Of a stretch of 25,309 bases of DNA, positions 7,135 through 14,354 are shown piece by piece. Position 1 is the first letter of the stretch. Each line of letters starts with the position of its first letter. Origin of the DNA: CAZHTS01 sp964535315. GTDB lineage: Bacteria > Chloroflexota > Anaerolineae > Anaerolineales > Anaerolineaceae. A program made the position numbers and the translations under genes. The notes beneath the pieces were generated by a model. It did not search any database, had not been told where the DNA came from, and worked only from the letters and a program-made list of their open reading frames with translations. Location of the stretch: the NCBI GenBank assembly GCA_964535315.1, contig CAZHTS010000066.1:1-25309 (forward strand), in the 5' to 3' direction.

Positions 7135-7887
7135 TCAGGGCCGGATGCTGTCGAATCCGCCGGGCACGTTGCAGCGGGTCTCGTGCACCTCGCCGGATTG
7201 CTCGCCGATGGCAAAATAGACGTAGCCGGGTTCAACGTCGATGGGCAGCATGCCCGAACTGAGAACGGTGAACCATTTGTAGCTGCGGAAGGCGGCCTTC
7301 ATGTTTTCGCTCATCTGGTAAGCAAACAGGCGCAGGCGCTCGCCCGGCGGAAAACTGACCAGCATGACGATTTCGTCGGTCATGCGCAGTACGGTAGGCC
7401 GGGGGAAGGGCTCGAGGGTGAAGCTGCTCTCGAGCAGGCCGGAGGGGCCGCTCACCTGCACGCTGTATTCACCGGCGCTGTGGAAAACGGTGGTAGGGAA
7501 CTCGTAGAAGACGATTTTGCTTTCGCTGGCCTGCAACGAGTAGGTTCCGAGGGTCTGATCGCCATAACGCACGCGCACCTCTGCCGTTTCACCCGGCGGC
7601 CAGTTGCAGGCATGAATGACGATCGGACAGCCTAACTGCAGGCGGTCGCCGGGCCGCGGCGAATCCAGGTAACGGTCGGATAGTTCTGCCAGGCAGGTGC
7701 TGCTGCCGCCGCCCGGGTAATAGTTGACCTCGTCACGCACGTCGGTGGGGGGCGTGGTGTTGGCCGAATCCATCGAGAAATCGCCGGCGCCGCCGGCGTT
7801 TTCGGCGGGTTGACTTTGCGCCGAACTGCATGCGGCGTAGAGCAGCGTCAGGCAAACCAACAGAAGGGCGTTGGTCAGGATTTTCAT
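7135..7887 (-). CDS. Putative lipoprotein of unknown function, cotranscribed with the TPR protein
   Basis: This 250-residue protein begins with a hydrophobic signal ending in LYAAC, where cysteine 20 is the likely lipidated residue; the tyrosine at -3 is atypical. The mature region is rich in short beta-strand patterns ('VRVRYGDQTLGTYSLQ', 'GEYSVQVSGPSGLLESSFTLEPF') that read like an Ig-like domain, but I do not recognise a family. GAGGAGG precedes the ATG. The gene starts 12 nt after the stop of the TPR membrane protein, so the two form an operon and may act together at the cell surface. No terminator separates it from the convergent gene. Confidence 0.82.
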   Translation of the reverse strand: MKILTNALLLVCLTLLYAACSSAQSQPAENAGGAGDFSMDSANTTPPTDVRDEVNYYPGGGSSTCLAELSDRYLDSPRPGDRLQLGCPIVIHACNWPPGETAEVRVRYGDQTLGTYSLQASESKIVFYEFPTTVFHSAGEYSVQVSGPSGLLESSFTLEPFPRPTVLRMTDEIVMLVSFPPGERLRLFAYQMSENMKAAFRSYKWFTVLSSGMLPIDVEPGYVYFAIGEQSGEVHETRCNVPGGFDSIRP

Positions 7888-7899
7888 AAGAACCTCCTC

Positions 7900-9258
7900 T
7901 CAAGGAGTTTTGCTCTCGCCGCTCGACCGGGGCGACCGGGCGGCGAGGGTTTGCGCCCGCCGTTCGTATAATTTATGCCGTGCGGTGTCGTAACGGGTCA
8001 GGTCGGCGGCCTGGGCGTATTCGGCGGCGGCCAGCTCCGGGTGGCCGCTCAGGTCGGCGATCAGCCCCAGGCGGGCGTGCGCCTCGGCTGCCAGTTCTTG
8101 CAGGCGCGGGTTTTGTCCATCGCCGTAGGCCGCCAGCACGCTCTGTAACTCGGCGGCGGCGGCGGCGAAACGGGTCTCGCCGGCGGCATAACTTTGCATC
8201 AGATAACACTGTCCCAGGCCAAAGTGCGCCTTGGCAGAGATGTCGGCCTGGGGCGGCTGGTGTTGGGCCAGCAATGCCTGCTGGTAGTCTGCGATGCTGG
8301 TGTCCAGCAGGGAATGATCGACGTCTGCCGGGAGATTGCTCTGATTGTAAGGTTGCAGGGCGCGCAGATAATACATTCCGGCCAGCCCGATCCGGGCGCG
8401 GGCGTATTCCGGGTCGATTTGCAGCGATTGACGGTAGGCCTGTTCGGCGCGCTCGAAATCGCCGCTCTTACCGGCGGCGTTGCCGACCAGCAGATAGAGC
8501 AGTTGCTGGCCCTCTTGTCCGGCCCAATATTGATGGGTTTGAGGGGACGCGAAAACCTCCAGGGCGGCGCGGTAATCCTTGACGGCGTAATAGGCCAGCC
8601 CGATGGACAGCGCGGTAAGCGCCTGGATGCGCGGCGAGATAAAGCGAGAGAATTCCAGGCGGCCGGATACCCCGCCCTGGCCCTTGAGTGAGAAAGGTAC
8701 CCCCCATGCGTGCGCGCCGGTAACCTCGTTGGCGTCGTTCAGGTTCTGGTCAGACAGATAAAATTCGGGGGTGATTTGCCAGGGGTCTTCGCGGGCGTCA
8801 ATCACGCCGTAGACGATCATGTCGGCCTGGATGCGTTCGGCCAGTTGGGCGGCGGCCGCGGAGCGTTGCACGGCGCCTTTCCCGGAGAGTGCGCCGACCT
8901 CCGGTTCCCGCGGGCCCCACACCGTGATGATCAGCCCGTTCTCGTTTTCGGCCAGGTTGGGTTGTAATTGCTGCTGTACCCGTTCGGCCAGATCGATGCC
9001 GGCCTGAGATTGATTTTCGTCGCCTTCGACGGTAAACCCTGCCACGGCGATGCGCAAATCGCCGTTCATGCGGCGCGGCTGGCGGTAGCGGATGGCGGCG
9101 ACCACTGCGCCGCCGACCAGGACGATCAGCAGCGCCAGCAGGATCAACGCCCGCCGCTGGCGCGGGTCGCGAAAGTAATTGTATTGCACGCCACCCAGGG
9201 AGATGCCCTGGCTATCTTTGATTTCAATCGGCCGAGATTGTTCGTCTGAGGCGGGCAT
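7900..9258 (-). CDS. Membrane protein: N-terminal amyloid-like motif, TM helix, C-terminal TPRs
   Basis: This 452-residue protein has three parts. Residues 11-29 carry I-x-I-K-D-S-Q-G-I-S-L-G followed by GVQYNYF, which resembles RHIM/BASS-type amyloid signalling motifs. One hydrophobic helix follows at 37-56, flanked by arginines on both sides, so topology is ambiguous. Residues 66-175 start with 'LRIAVAGFTVEG' and include a predicted alpha/beta segment ending 'ADMIVYGVID', reminiscent of CsgG/FlgO-like domains. Residues from about 215 contain TPR-type helices ('YYAVKDYRAALEVF', 'GDFERAEQAYRQSLQIDPEYARARIGLAGMYYL', 'HPELAAAEYAQAADL'). GAGGG lies 9 nt before the ATG. The start is 156 bp from the divergent gene at 9415, which carries a matching motif. 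No NTPase domain is visible. Confidence 0.85.
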   Translation of the reverse strand: MPASDEQSRPIEIKDSQGISLGGVQYNYFRDPRQRRALILLALLIVLVGGAVVAAIRYRQPRRMNGDLRIAVAGFTVEGDENQSQAGIDLAERVQQQLQPNLAENENGLIITVWGPREPEVGALSGKGAVQRSAAAAQLAERIQADMIVYGVIDAREDPWQITPEFYLSDQNLNDANEVTGAHAWGVPFSLKGQGGVSGRLEFSRFISPRIQALTALSIGLAYYAVKDYRAALEVFASPQTHQYWAGQEGQQLLYLLVGNAAGKSGDFERAEQAYRQSLQIDPEYARARIGLAGMYYLRALQPYNQSNLPADVDHSLLDTSIADYQQALLAQHQPPQADISAKAHFGLGQCYLMQSYAAGETRFAAAAAELQSVLAAYGDGQNPRLQELAAEAHARLGLIADLSGHPELAAAEYAQAADLTRYDTARHKLYERRAQTLAARSPRSSGESKTP

Positions 9259-9414
9259 GGCTGTATCCCTCGCATTCTTGCTGAGGTATAATCAGGCTAA
9301 CCACACAGCCACACCAATAAAATTCTTTATCCTATAGCATTTTAGCATGGATAGGTGTGGATCGTTCCCCTCTCTTTTGTTCGCCCTCACGAATTGTGAA
9401 AAAAGGAGGATGTG
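9259..9414. promoter_or_regulatory. Divergent intergenic region of the amyloid-motif gene pair
   Basis: This 156-bp AT-richer gap must carry both promoters. A TATAAT is present on the plus strand at 9287-9292, without a convincing -35. Inverted arms CCACACC (9309-9315) and GGTGTGG (9354-9360) flank TATCC (9328-9332) and GGATA (9349-9353), which could form a shared operator or a cruciform. No promoter could be assigned firmly to either gene. Confidence 0.4.
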
Positions 9415-9813
9415 ATGGACCCGACTGTTTTGATTTTATCTGCCCTGACCAGTGGGGCGACCGCGGCGTTGAGCGAGACGGTTGAAACGGTGGTCAAGGA
9501 TGCGTACCAGGGATTGAAGACGCTGATCCAGAAGAAATTTGCCGGCAAGCCCAAGGCCGAGATGGTGCTGGAAGAGCACGCCAAAGAGCCGGAGACCTGG
9601 AACAAGCCGCTGGAGAAGGTGCTGCGCGAAGAGGGCGCCGACCAGGATGGTGAAATTCTCCAGGCGGCCGAGCGGTTGTTAGAGTTGATCCAGGCGCAGA
9701 GCAAGACCGGCGGCAAATACGACGTGCGCATCAGCGGCTCACAGGGCATTGTCATCGGGGATAACGCCCAGGTGGAGCAGCATTTTGACGATTTGCCCAG
9801 AAAGAAGCGCTGA
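9415..9813 (+). CDS. Bell-like helical protein with C-terminal RHIM/BASS-like amyloid motif
   Basis: This is a 132-residue soluble protein. Residues 1-95 are predicted helical, opening with an amphipathic hydrophobic stretch 'MDPTVLILSALTSGATAAL' and then 'VKDAYQGLKTLIQKKFAG', 'LEEHAKEPETWNKPLEKVLREEGADQDGEILQAAERLLELI'. This layout is known from small actinobacterial and chloroflexal proteins whose C-terminus has a 'GVQIGDxNxQ' motif. Here residues 106-124 read ISGSQGIVIGDNAQVEQHF. By analogy with Bell-domain effectors that end in bacterial amyloid signalling sequences, the N-terminus may be a membrane-targeting death or signalling domain (inference). ATG 9415 lies 5 nt after AAGGAGG; GTG 9412 is too close. 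Confidence 0.85.
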   Translation: MDPTVLILSALTSGATAALSETVETVVKDAYQGLKTLIQKKFAGKPKAEMVLEEHAKEPETWNKPLEKVLREEGADQDGEILQAAERLLELIQAQSKTGGKYDVRISGSQGIVIGDNAQVEQHFDDLPRKKR

Positions 9814-9867
9814 GCCTTCCGCGGCATGAGCTGTCATTAATCCCGGTCATTCATCGTTCATTTTGAC

Positions 9868-9896
9868 TTGCATTCCACAGGGGCTTTTGCTATAGT
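9868..9896 (+). promoter_or_regulatory. Probable promoter of the substrate-binding protein gene
   Basis: TTGCAT (9868-9873) and TATAGT (9891-9896) are separated by 17 bp, and TG one base before the -10 box gives an extended -10. The leader would be about 60 nt. Confidence 0.6.
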
Positions 9897-9962
9897 GGAG
9901 CGAGGTGTGGGTTGGCAATTCCAGCGAGGACTGGCTATTTTCTGTTGGAGGAGATGGGCGTG

Positions 9963-11687
9963 ATGCGAACCAGGCTGAAAATCATGGCGACAATCGGGTT
10001 GGGGCTGGTTTTTCTGGCGGCGTGTGTTCCGGCCGCGCCAGCCGGTACGCCCACGTCGCCGCCGCTGCCCACGGTGATCATTTCGACGCCCACACCGGCG
10101 CCGGCGCAGCCCACCCCCACCTCACGCCCACCGGGCGAGAAGGTGACGTTATACGCCGGTTATCTGGGAAAACCCGACACGCTCAACCCGGCTTTTGCCG
10201 TTTCCAACCAGTCGTACATGGTCTTTGACCTGGTGTACAGTTCGTTGACCAAAGAAGGCCCGGATGGGGAATACGTGGGCGACCTGGCGCGCGATTGGCG
10301 GCATTCGGTGGATGGGCTGATCTGGACTTTTGTTCTCAAGGAGAATATCCGCTGGCACGATGGCAGCGTCTTTCAGGCGGCGGACATGGCCTGGGCGATC
10401 AACGCCGTCATCGACCGGCCCGAGTTGTGGGCGTCGATGTCCAGTTACGTACAGGGTTTCAAACGCGTCCGGGCGTTGGATGATCACACCCTGGAGATCC
10501 GCCTGGCGCAGCCGGTCAGTAACATGGAGTATCGCCTGTCTTTTCTGTTTGCTCTGCCGCGCAAGGTTTTTGAAGGCTACAGCGACGTGGAAGCCTTTAA
10601 GGCATTTAACAACGAGCGCCCACAGGGCACCGGCGCGTTCAAGCTGAATTCATTTGATCCGGCGAGCGGGGCGGTGGTGTTGGACGCCAACCCGGATTTT
10701 TATGACGGGCGCCCGTTGATCGACCGGGTTGCCTTCCGTCACTACGACACCCCCGAGGCGATGGTTCAGGCCCTGAAAAGTGGCGAGATCGATATGGTGA
10801 CCGAACTGCCGTTTACGTTTTTCGAGGCGGCGCGCCGCCTGGAGAGAGTGCGCATCATGCGTTCGTCCGGGCGTACGCTGTCCGACCTGATCATTAATTC
10901 GGCGCCGGCCCGTGAGCCTGCCCCGAACCGCAACCCGGCCCTGTTGGATCCACAGGTGCGCCTGGCGATGGCGTATGCCATCAACAAACAGGAACTGGTG
11001 AGTGTGGTCTTGCAGGGGCTTGGCCGGCCAGGGACGACGATCATCCCGCCTACTCTGGGCGGCAACTACTGGCATAACACTGAAATTGAGGACGTGCCTT
11101 TTGACCTGCAAAAGGCACGCCAGGTGCTCGAGGTGGCGGGGTATCTGACGGATAAGGATGGCGTGCGCGCCAAAGGTGACACCCGCCTGGAGATGCGGCT
11201 GGAATATTTATCCGATTCTCCTACGTCGCCGAAGGTGGCCGAGATGCTGGTAGAGTGGTTCAAGCAAATCGGCATTAAGCTCAACGTGCACAGCGAGACC
11301 CGGGAAGTATTGAGCGCCAGGATGACGCCCGGCGCGGACTTCGATCTGGTGCTGTGGGGTTGGACGAGCGACCCCGACCCGGATTTCATCCTCAATGCGT
11401 TGACCAGCGAGCAATTCGTTGAAGGCGGGTGGAACGACAGCGGTTATAGCAACCCGGAATACGACCGTATGTATCGCGAACAACAGAGTTTACTGGATCA
11501 CGAACAGCGGCGTTTGTTGGTGTGGAAGATGCAGGATGTCATTTTCAAGGATCGTCCCTATATCGTGTACTGGTATCAGGACGATTTGCAGGCCTATCGC
11601 ACCGACCGGTTCATGAATTTCCTCGAATCGTCGGCGTTGGGCCTGGAGTCGGTGTATTCGCTGCGTCAGGTGCGCCCGGTGCAGTAA
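9963..11687 (+). CDS. Peptide/nickel-type ABC transporter substrate-binding lipoprotein
   Basis: This 574-residue protein belongs to the SBP_bac_5 (DppA/OppA) family. It has a lipoprotein signal with lipobox LAAC (cysteine 21) and then a proline/threonine-rich linker. The family core follows: 'DTLNPAF', 'VYSSLTK', 'WTFVLKENIRWHDGSVFQAADMAWAINAV', 'GTGAFKL', 'RLAMAYAINKQEL' and 'DLVLWGWTSDPDPDFIL'. The length is normal. ATG 9963 was chosen because GGAGGAG ends 9 nt upstream; ATG 9954 directly abuts that site. The protein would bind oligopeptides or similar solutes outside the cell. No permease or ATPase genes for uptake are adjacent, so it is an orphan or works with a transporter encoded elsewhere. 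Confidence 0.95.
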   Translation: MRTRLKIMATIGLGLVFLAACVPAAPAGTPTSPPLPTVIISTPTPAPAQPTPTSRPPGEKVTLYAGYLGKPDTLNPAFAVSNQSYMVFDLVYSSLTKEGPDGEYVGDLARDWRHSVDGLIWTFVLKENIRWHDGSVFQAADMAWAINAVIDRPELWASMSSYVQGFKRVRALDDHTLEIRLAQPVSNMEYRLSFLFALPRKVFEGYSDVEAFKAFNNERPQGTGAFKLNSFDPASGAVVLDANPDFYDGRPLIDRVAFRHYDTPEAMVQALKSGEIDMVTELPFTFFEAARRLERVRIMRSSGRTLSDLIINSAPAREPAPNRNPALLDPQVRLAMAYAINKQELVSVVLQGLGRPGTTIIPPTLGGNYWHNTEIEDVPFDLQKARQVLEVAGYLTDKDGVRAKGDTRLEMRLEYLSDSPTSPKVAEMLVEWFKQIGIKLNVHSETREVLSARMTPGADFDLVLWGWTSDPDPDFILNALTSEQFVEGGWNDSGYSNPEYDRMYREQQSLLDHEQRRLLVWKMQDVIFKDRPYIVYWYQDDLQAYRTDRFMNFLESSALGLESVYSLRQVRPVQ

Positions 11688-11765
11688 GCAAGGAGGGGCG
11701 GTGCGCCGGCCGCGGGCGGCGTGGCATTGGTTGCGTGTGTGTGGCAATTGTGGGAGGGATGGTGG

Positions 11766-12716
11766 ATGGATACCACGGGCGGTAGGCAGCACCCGGTCTT
11801 TGAAGGCGTCGATTTGGGGGTGGGCACCTGGTCGTGGGGGGATCGTTTGTATTGGGGTTTTGGGCAGGGATACGCCGCTGCGGATCTGCGCGCCGCCTTT
11901 GACGCCAGCCTGGCAGCCGGTATCTGCTTTTTTGACACGGCCGAGATATACGGCCAGGGGCGTTCGGAAGCCTACCTGGGGCAGTTCTTACAGGAAGGCG
12001 TACAACAGCCGGTACGGCTGGCGACGAAGTTTATGCCCTACCCCTGGCGTTTGAGCCGTGGCAGCCTGCTCAGAGCGCTGCGTGGCAGCCTGAAGCGCCT
12101 GGGGCGGGCGCAGGTCGATCTGTATCAGGTGCATGTGCCATTGCCGCCGATTAAGGTGGAAACGTGGATGGAGGCGATGGCGGATGCTTACCAGGCGGGG
12201 TTGATCGGCGCGGTGGGCGTCTCCAATTTCGACCGCGCCCAGATGCAGCGCGCCGCCGACACCCTGACGCGTGAGGGGATTGCACTGGCTTCCAACCAGA
12301 TGGAATATCATTTGCTCAACCGCAAAATCGAACAGAGCGGCCTGTTGCAGCACTGCCGCGATCTGGGGGTGACGTTGATCGCCTACAGCCCGCTGGCGTT
12401 GGGGGTATTGAGCGGCAAATATACGCCCGATAACCCGCCGCCCGGCCTGCGCAGCCGGCGTTTTGGCCGTAAGTATCTGACGCAGGTGCAGCCGCTCATC
12501 CTGGCGCTCAAAAAAATCGGCGTCGATCATGCCGGTAAAACTGCCGCCCAGGTGGCCCTCAACTGGGTGATGTGCAAGGGGGCGCTGCCCATCCCGGGCG
12601 CCAAGACGGTGGAACAGGCCGAACAAAATGCCGGCGCCGCCGGCTGGCGTTTGAGCGCCGACGAGGTGGCGCTGCTGGATGAAGCCAGTGAGCGGGTGAT
12701 CCAAAACTCGGGCTGA
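11766..12716 (+). CDS. Aldo/keto reductase
   Basis: This 316-residue protein is a typical NADPH-dependent aldo/keto reductase barrel. The catalytic tetrad is visible: D57 and Y62 in 'FFDTAEIYGQGRSE', K88 in 'RLATKFMPYPW' and H123 in 'DLYQVHVP'. Family phrases 'GAVGVSNFDRAQM', 'SNQMEYHLLNR', 'LIAYSPLALGVLSGKY' and 'PIPGAKTVEQAEQN' follow, the last being part of cofactor binding. ATG 11766 has GGGAGG 8 nt upstream; an earlier in-frame ATG (11721) would add 15 residues without clear family similarity. The natural substrate cannot be read from sequence. Confidence 0.95.
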   Translation: MDTTGGRQHPVFEGVDLGVGTWSWGDRLYWGFGQGYAAADLRAAFDASLAAGICFFDTAEIYGQGRSEAYLGQFLQEGVQQPVRLATKFMPYPWRLSRGSLLRALRGSLKRLGRAQVDLYQVHVPLPPIKVETWMEAMADAYQAGLIGAVGVSNFDRAQMQRAADTLTREGIALASNQMEYHLLNRKIEQSGLLQHCRDLGVTLIAYSPLALGVLSGKYTPDNPPPGLRSRRFGRKYLTQVQPLILALKKIGVDHAGKTAAQVALNWVMCKGALPIPGAKTVEQAEQNAGAAGWRLSADEVALLDEASERVIQNSG

Positions 12717-12727
12717 ACGCAACCTTT

Positions 12728-12755
12728 TTGCTCCTCTTGCGTATAAAGCTATAGA
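12728..12755 (+). promoter_or_regulatory. Possible promoter of the PspC-domain gene
   Basis: TTGCTC (12728-12733) and TATAGA (12750-12755) are separated by 16 bp, giving a leader of about 48 nt. Agreement with consensus is moderate. Confidence 0.35.
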
Positions 12756-12758
12756 AAA

Positions 12759-12780
12759 CAACGTCAAACGGTAGACGTTG
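12759..12780. other. Hairpin between the reductase and PspC genes
   Basis: CAACGTC (12759-12765) and GACGTTG (12774-12780) form a 7-bp stem with an 8-nt loop. No T-run follows, so an operator or leader structure is as likely as a terminator. Confidence 0.4.
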
Positions 12781-12809
12781 CCTTATCTGCCTGAAACAAG
12801 AGGAGTTCT

Positions 12810-13004
12810 ATGAACACGGCAAAACATGCTTTGAGACGTTCTCGTCGCGACCGGGTGTTGGCCGGCGTCTGTGGCGGGTTGGGTGAGTTCTTCGGCCTCA
12901 GTTCGTTCTGGTTCCGCCTGGCAATCCTGCTCACTTTCCTGCCGGGCGGCATTCCTGGGCTGACGATCTACCTGTTGTTGTGGATCATCATTCCATCGGA
13001 ATGA
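12810..13004 (+). CDS. Small PspC-domain membrane protein
   Basis: This 64-residue protein consists of one PspC domain. A basic N-terminus (RRSRRDR) is followed by the family hallmark 'VLAGVCGGLGEFFGLSSFWFRLA' and a hydrophobic C-terminal half 'LTIYLLLWIIIPSE'. PspC proteins sit in the inner membrane and take part in envelope-stress responses; stand-alone short forms are common outside Proteobacteria. GAGGAG precedes the ATG. No PspA or PspF-like gene is adjacent, so a full Psp system cannot be claimed here. Confidence 0.93.
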   Translation: MNTAKHALRRSRRDRVLAGVCGGLGEFFGLSSFWFRLAILLTFLPGGIPGLTIYLLLWIIIPSE

Positions 13005-13051
13005 TCCATCGGCCATTTCCGAGACGCTTCTCCCACACCTGAGTGTCTCTA

Positions 13052-13084
13052 TTCCCCCGCTCCCCGGGTTGGGGAGCGGGGGAA
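13052..13084. terminator. Long GC-rich hairpin after the PspC gene
   Basis: A perfect 14-bp stem pairs 13052-13065 with 13071-13084 around GGGTT. It lies 47 bp after the PspC stop. The right arm ends in AAAA rather than T residues, so it lacks the U-tract of a classical intrinsic terminator on the plus strand; it may be a repeat or a U-less terminator. Confidence 0.45.
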
Positions 13085-13134
13085 AATCGTGCCCCGGGGG
13101 AACTACGGGCGTGTGGCAGGGGGCGGTTCTGCGG

Positions 13135-13150
13135 TATAATCGGGGCCATG
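13135..13150 (+). promoter_or_regulatory. TATAAT with start codon 7 nt downstream (leaderless candidate)
   Basis: A consensus TATAAT (13135-13140) is followed by exactly seven bases and the ATG at 13148. Transcription would begin at or next to the start codon, and no Shine-Dalgarno sequence is present. No good -35 is visible. Confidence 0.65.
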
Positions 13151-13690
13151 AACGATAAAAAGATACAATTTCTCCCTTTTCATGCCATTAATGAATTCAT
13201 GCTGACCGAATTTCGCCAGGAGGTGCTGCATTGCGCCCTGGCCGGGGTCGAGCAGTTGTCGTCCGGGCGGCGCGGCGCGCTGAACGGGATGGTCAAACGC
13301 TACGTCAAGGTGCCCGGTTTTCGTAACGGGGCGCTGGCGCCGCTGCCGCTGAAGGTGCGCGGGCTGGTGGATGCCTTTGGCCGCGATCCACAGTTTACCG
13401 CCCAGGTGCTGGCGGCCTGGTGCGAATTGCACCCGCTGCTGGCCCAGCAGGTCTACGATCTGCTTAAGGAGCGCGGCTGGGAAGTGCTGCCGGTGGACGC
13501 CGACCGCACCAAACTGCCCGGTTTTCTGACCACCTGGCCGAAGGCCGACGAGTTCGAGGCGCTGCACGCTGCTTTTCGCCAGGCGCACCCCGATGCGACC
13601 GACAGCGATAACAACATCAGCCTGATGGCGGTCTGGCTGGGTGGGCGTCTGCCGGTGGATCTGGTCGAGAGCCCGGCTGCCGAAGCCTGA
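13148..13690 (+). CDS. Conserved hypothetical protein
   Basis: This 180-residue soluble protein has no signal peptide or membrane segment, and I do not recognise its family. It is mostly helical, with a basic central part ('RRGALNGMVKRYVKVPGF') and an acidic C-terminus. The text 'FLTTWPKADEFEALHAAFRQAHPDATDSDNNISLMAVWLGGRLP' looks conserved rather than low-complexity. ATG 13148 was chosen over upstream in-frame codons because a TATAAT lies 7 nt before it and because the upstream extension would run through the long hairpin. It is followed 5 nt later by the MgtC family gene, so the two are probably cotranscribed. Confidence 0.8.
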   Translation: MNDKKIQFLPFHAINEFMLTEFRQEVLHCALAGVEQLSSGRRGALNGMVKRYVKVPGFRNGALAPLPLKVRGLVDAFGRDPQFTAQVLAAWCELHPLLAQQVYDLLKERGWEVLPVDADRTKLPGFLTTWPKADEFEALHAAFRQAHPDATDSDNNISLMAVWLGGRLPVDLVESPAAEA

Positions 13691-13695
13691 TAACG

Positions 13696-14346
13696 ATGAT
13701 TAATGATTGGGAAATGATTTTGCGCCTGGCGTTGGCGGCCTTTCTGGCCGCCTGCGTGGGTTTTGAGCGCGAAAAACGCGGCCAGACGGCCGGCCTGCGC
13801 ACCCACACCATTCTCTCGGTGGGCGCGGCGCTGGCCATGTATCTTTCGATCATGCTGGCTGTGCCCAATTACGATCCGGCGCGCATCGCCGCCCAGGTGG
13901 TCTCGGGTATCGGCTTCCTGGGCGCCGGCGCCATTTTGCGTTACGGCGCCAACGTCAAGGGCCTTACCACCGCCACCTCGTTGTGGACGGTGGCGATTAT
14001 CGGGTTGGCCACCGGGGCAGGTTATTATGTGGCGGCGGTCATGACCACCGTCCTGCTGCTGGTGGTGCTGGTGGGCCTGGACTGGGTTGAACATCGTTTT
14101 ATCCATTCCACCACGATTTTTACCGTGGTGGTGAGCGCCAACGATCGCGCCGGGCTGCTGCGCGATCTCAAGCGCGGCATTTTGCAGGCGGGGCGCTCGA
14201 TCATCTCGACCCACATTGCCCGCAACATCGCCAAGGATATCACCACGTTGACGTTTGTCGTCAAGACGACGTCCGAAGATCAGACCGAACAGCTGGTCAG
14301 CGACCTGTCGGCCATCAAGGGCATCAAGCAGGTTGAGGTGTCGTAG
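13696..14346 (+). CDS. MgtC/SapB family membrane protein
   Basis: This 216-residue protein has the MgtC N-terminal membrane domain. 'LAAFLAACVGFEREKRGQTAGLRTHTILSVGAAL' contains the family's conserved GxERE and AGLRTH motifs, and 'VVSGIGFLGAGAILRYGANVKGLTTATSLWTVAIIGLATG' is diagnostic. About four or five helices cover residues 5-130. The soluble C-terminus (about 140-216) has an ACT-like alternation of strands and helices. Family members influence magnesium limitation, membrane potential or F-type ATPase activity in pathogens, but the role in free-living bacteria is not settled. The gene converges on scpA with 8 bp between stops. Confidence 0.95.
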   Translation: MINDWEMILRLALAAFLAACVGFEREKRGQTAGLRTHTILSVGAALAMYLSIMLAVPNYDPARIAAQVVSGIGFLGAGAILRYGANVKGLTTATSLWTVAIIGLATGAGYYVAAVMTTVLLLVVLVGLDWVEHRFIHSTTIFTVVVSANDRAGLLRDLKRGILQAGRSIISTHIARNIAKDITTLTFVVKTTSEDQTEQLVSDLSAIKGIKQVEVS

Positions 14347-14354
14347 CCGGGCGG

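Noticed and set aside
9309..9360. Mobile-element ends suggested by CCACACC and GGTGTGG
   Set aside because: The arms are only 7 bp, there is no target duplication and no transposase. An operator is the simpler reading.
9863..9896. TTGACT with TATAGT as the promoter of the binding-protein gene
   Set aside because: The spacer would be 22 bp. The overlapping TTGCAT gives 17 bp and was preferred.
12810..13004. A full phage-shock-protein locus
   Set aside because: Only a stand-alone PspC domain is present; no PspA, PspB or regulator gene is adjacent.
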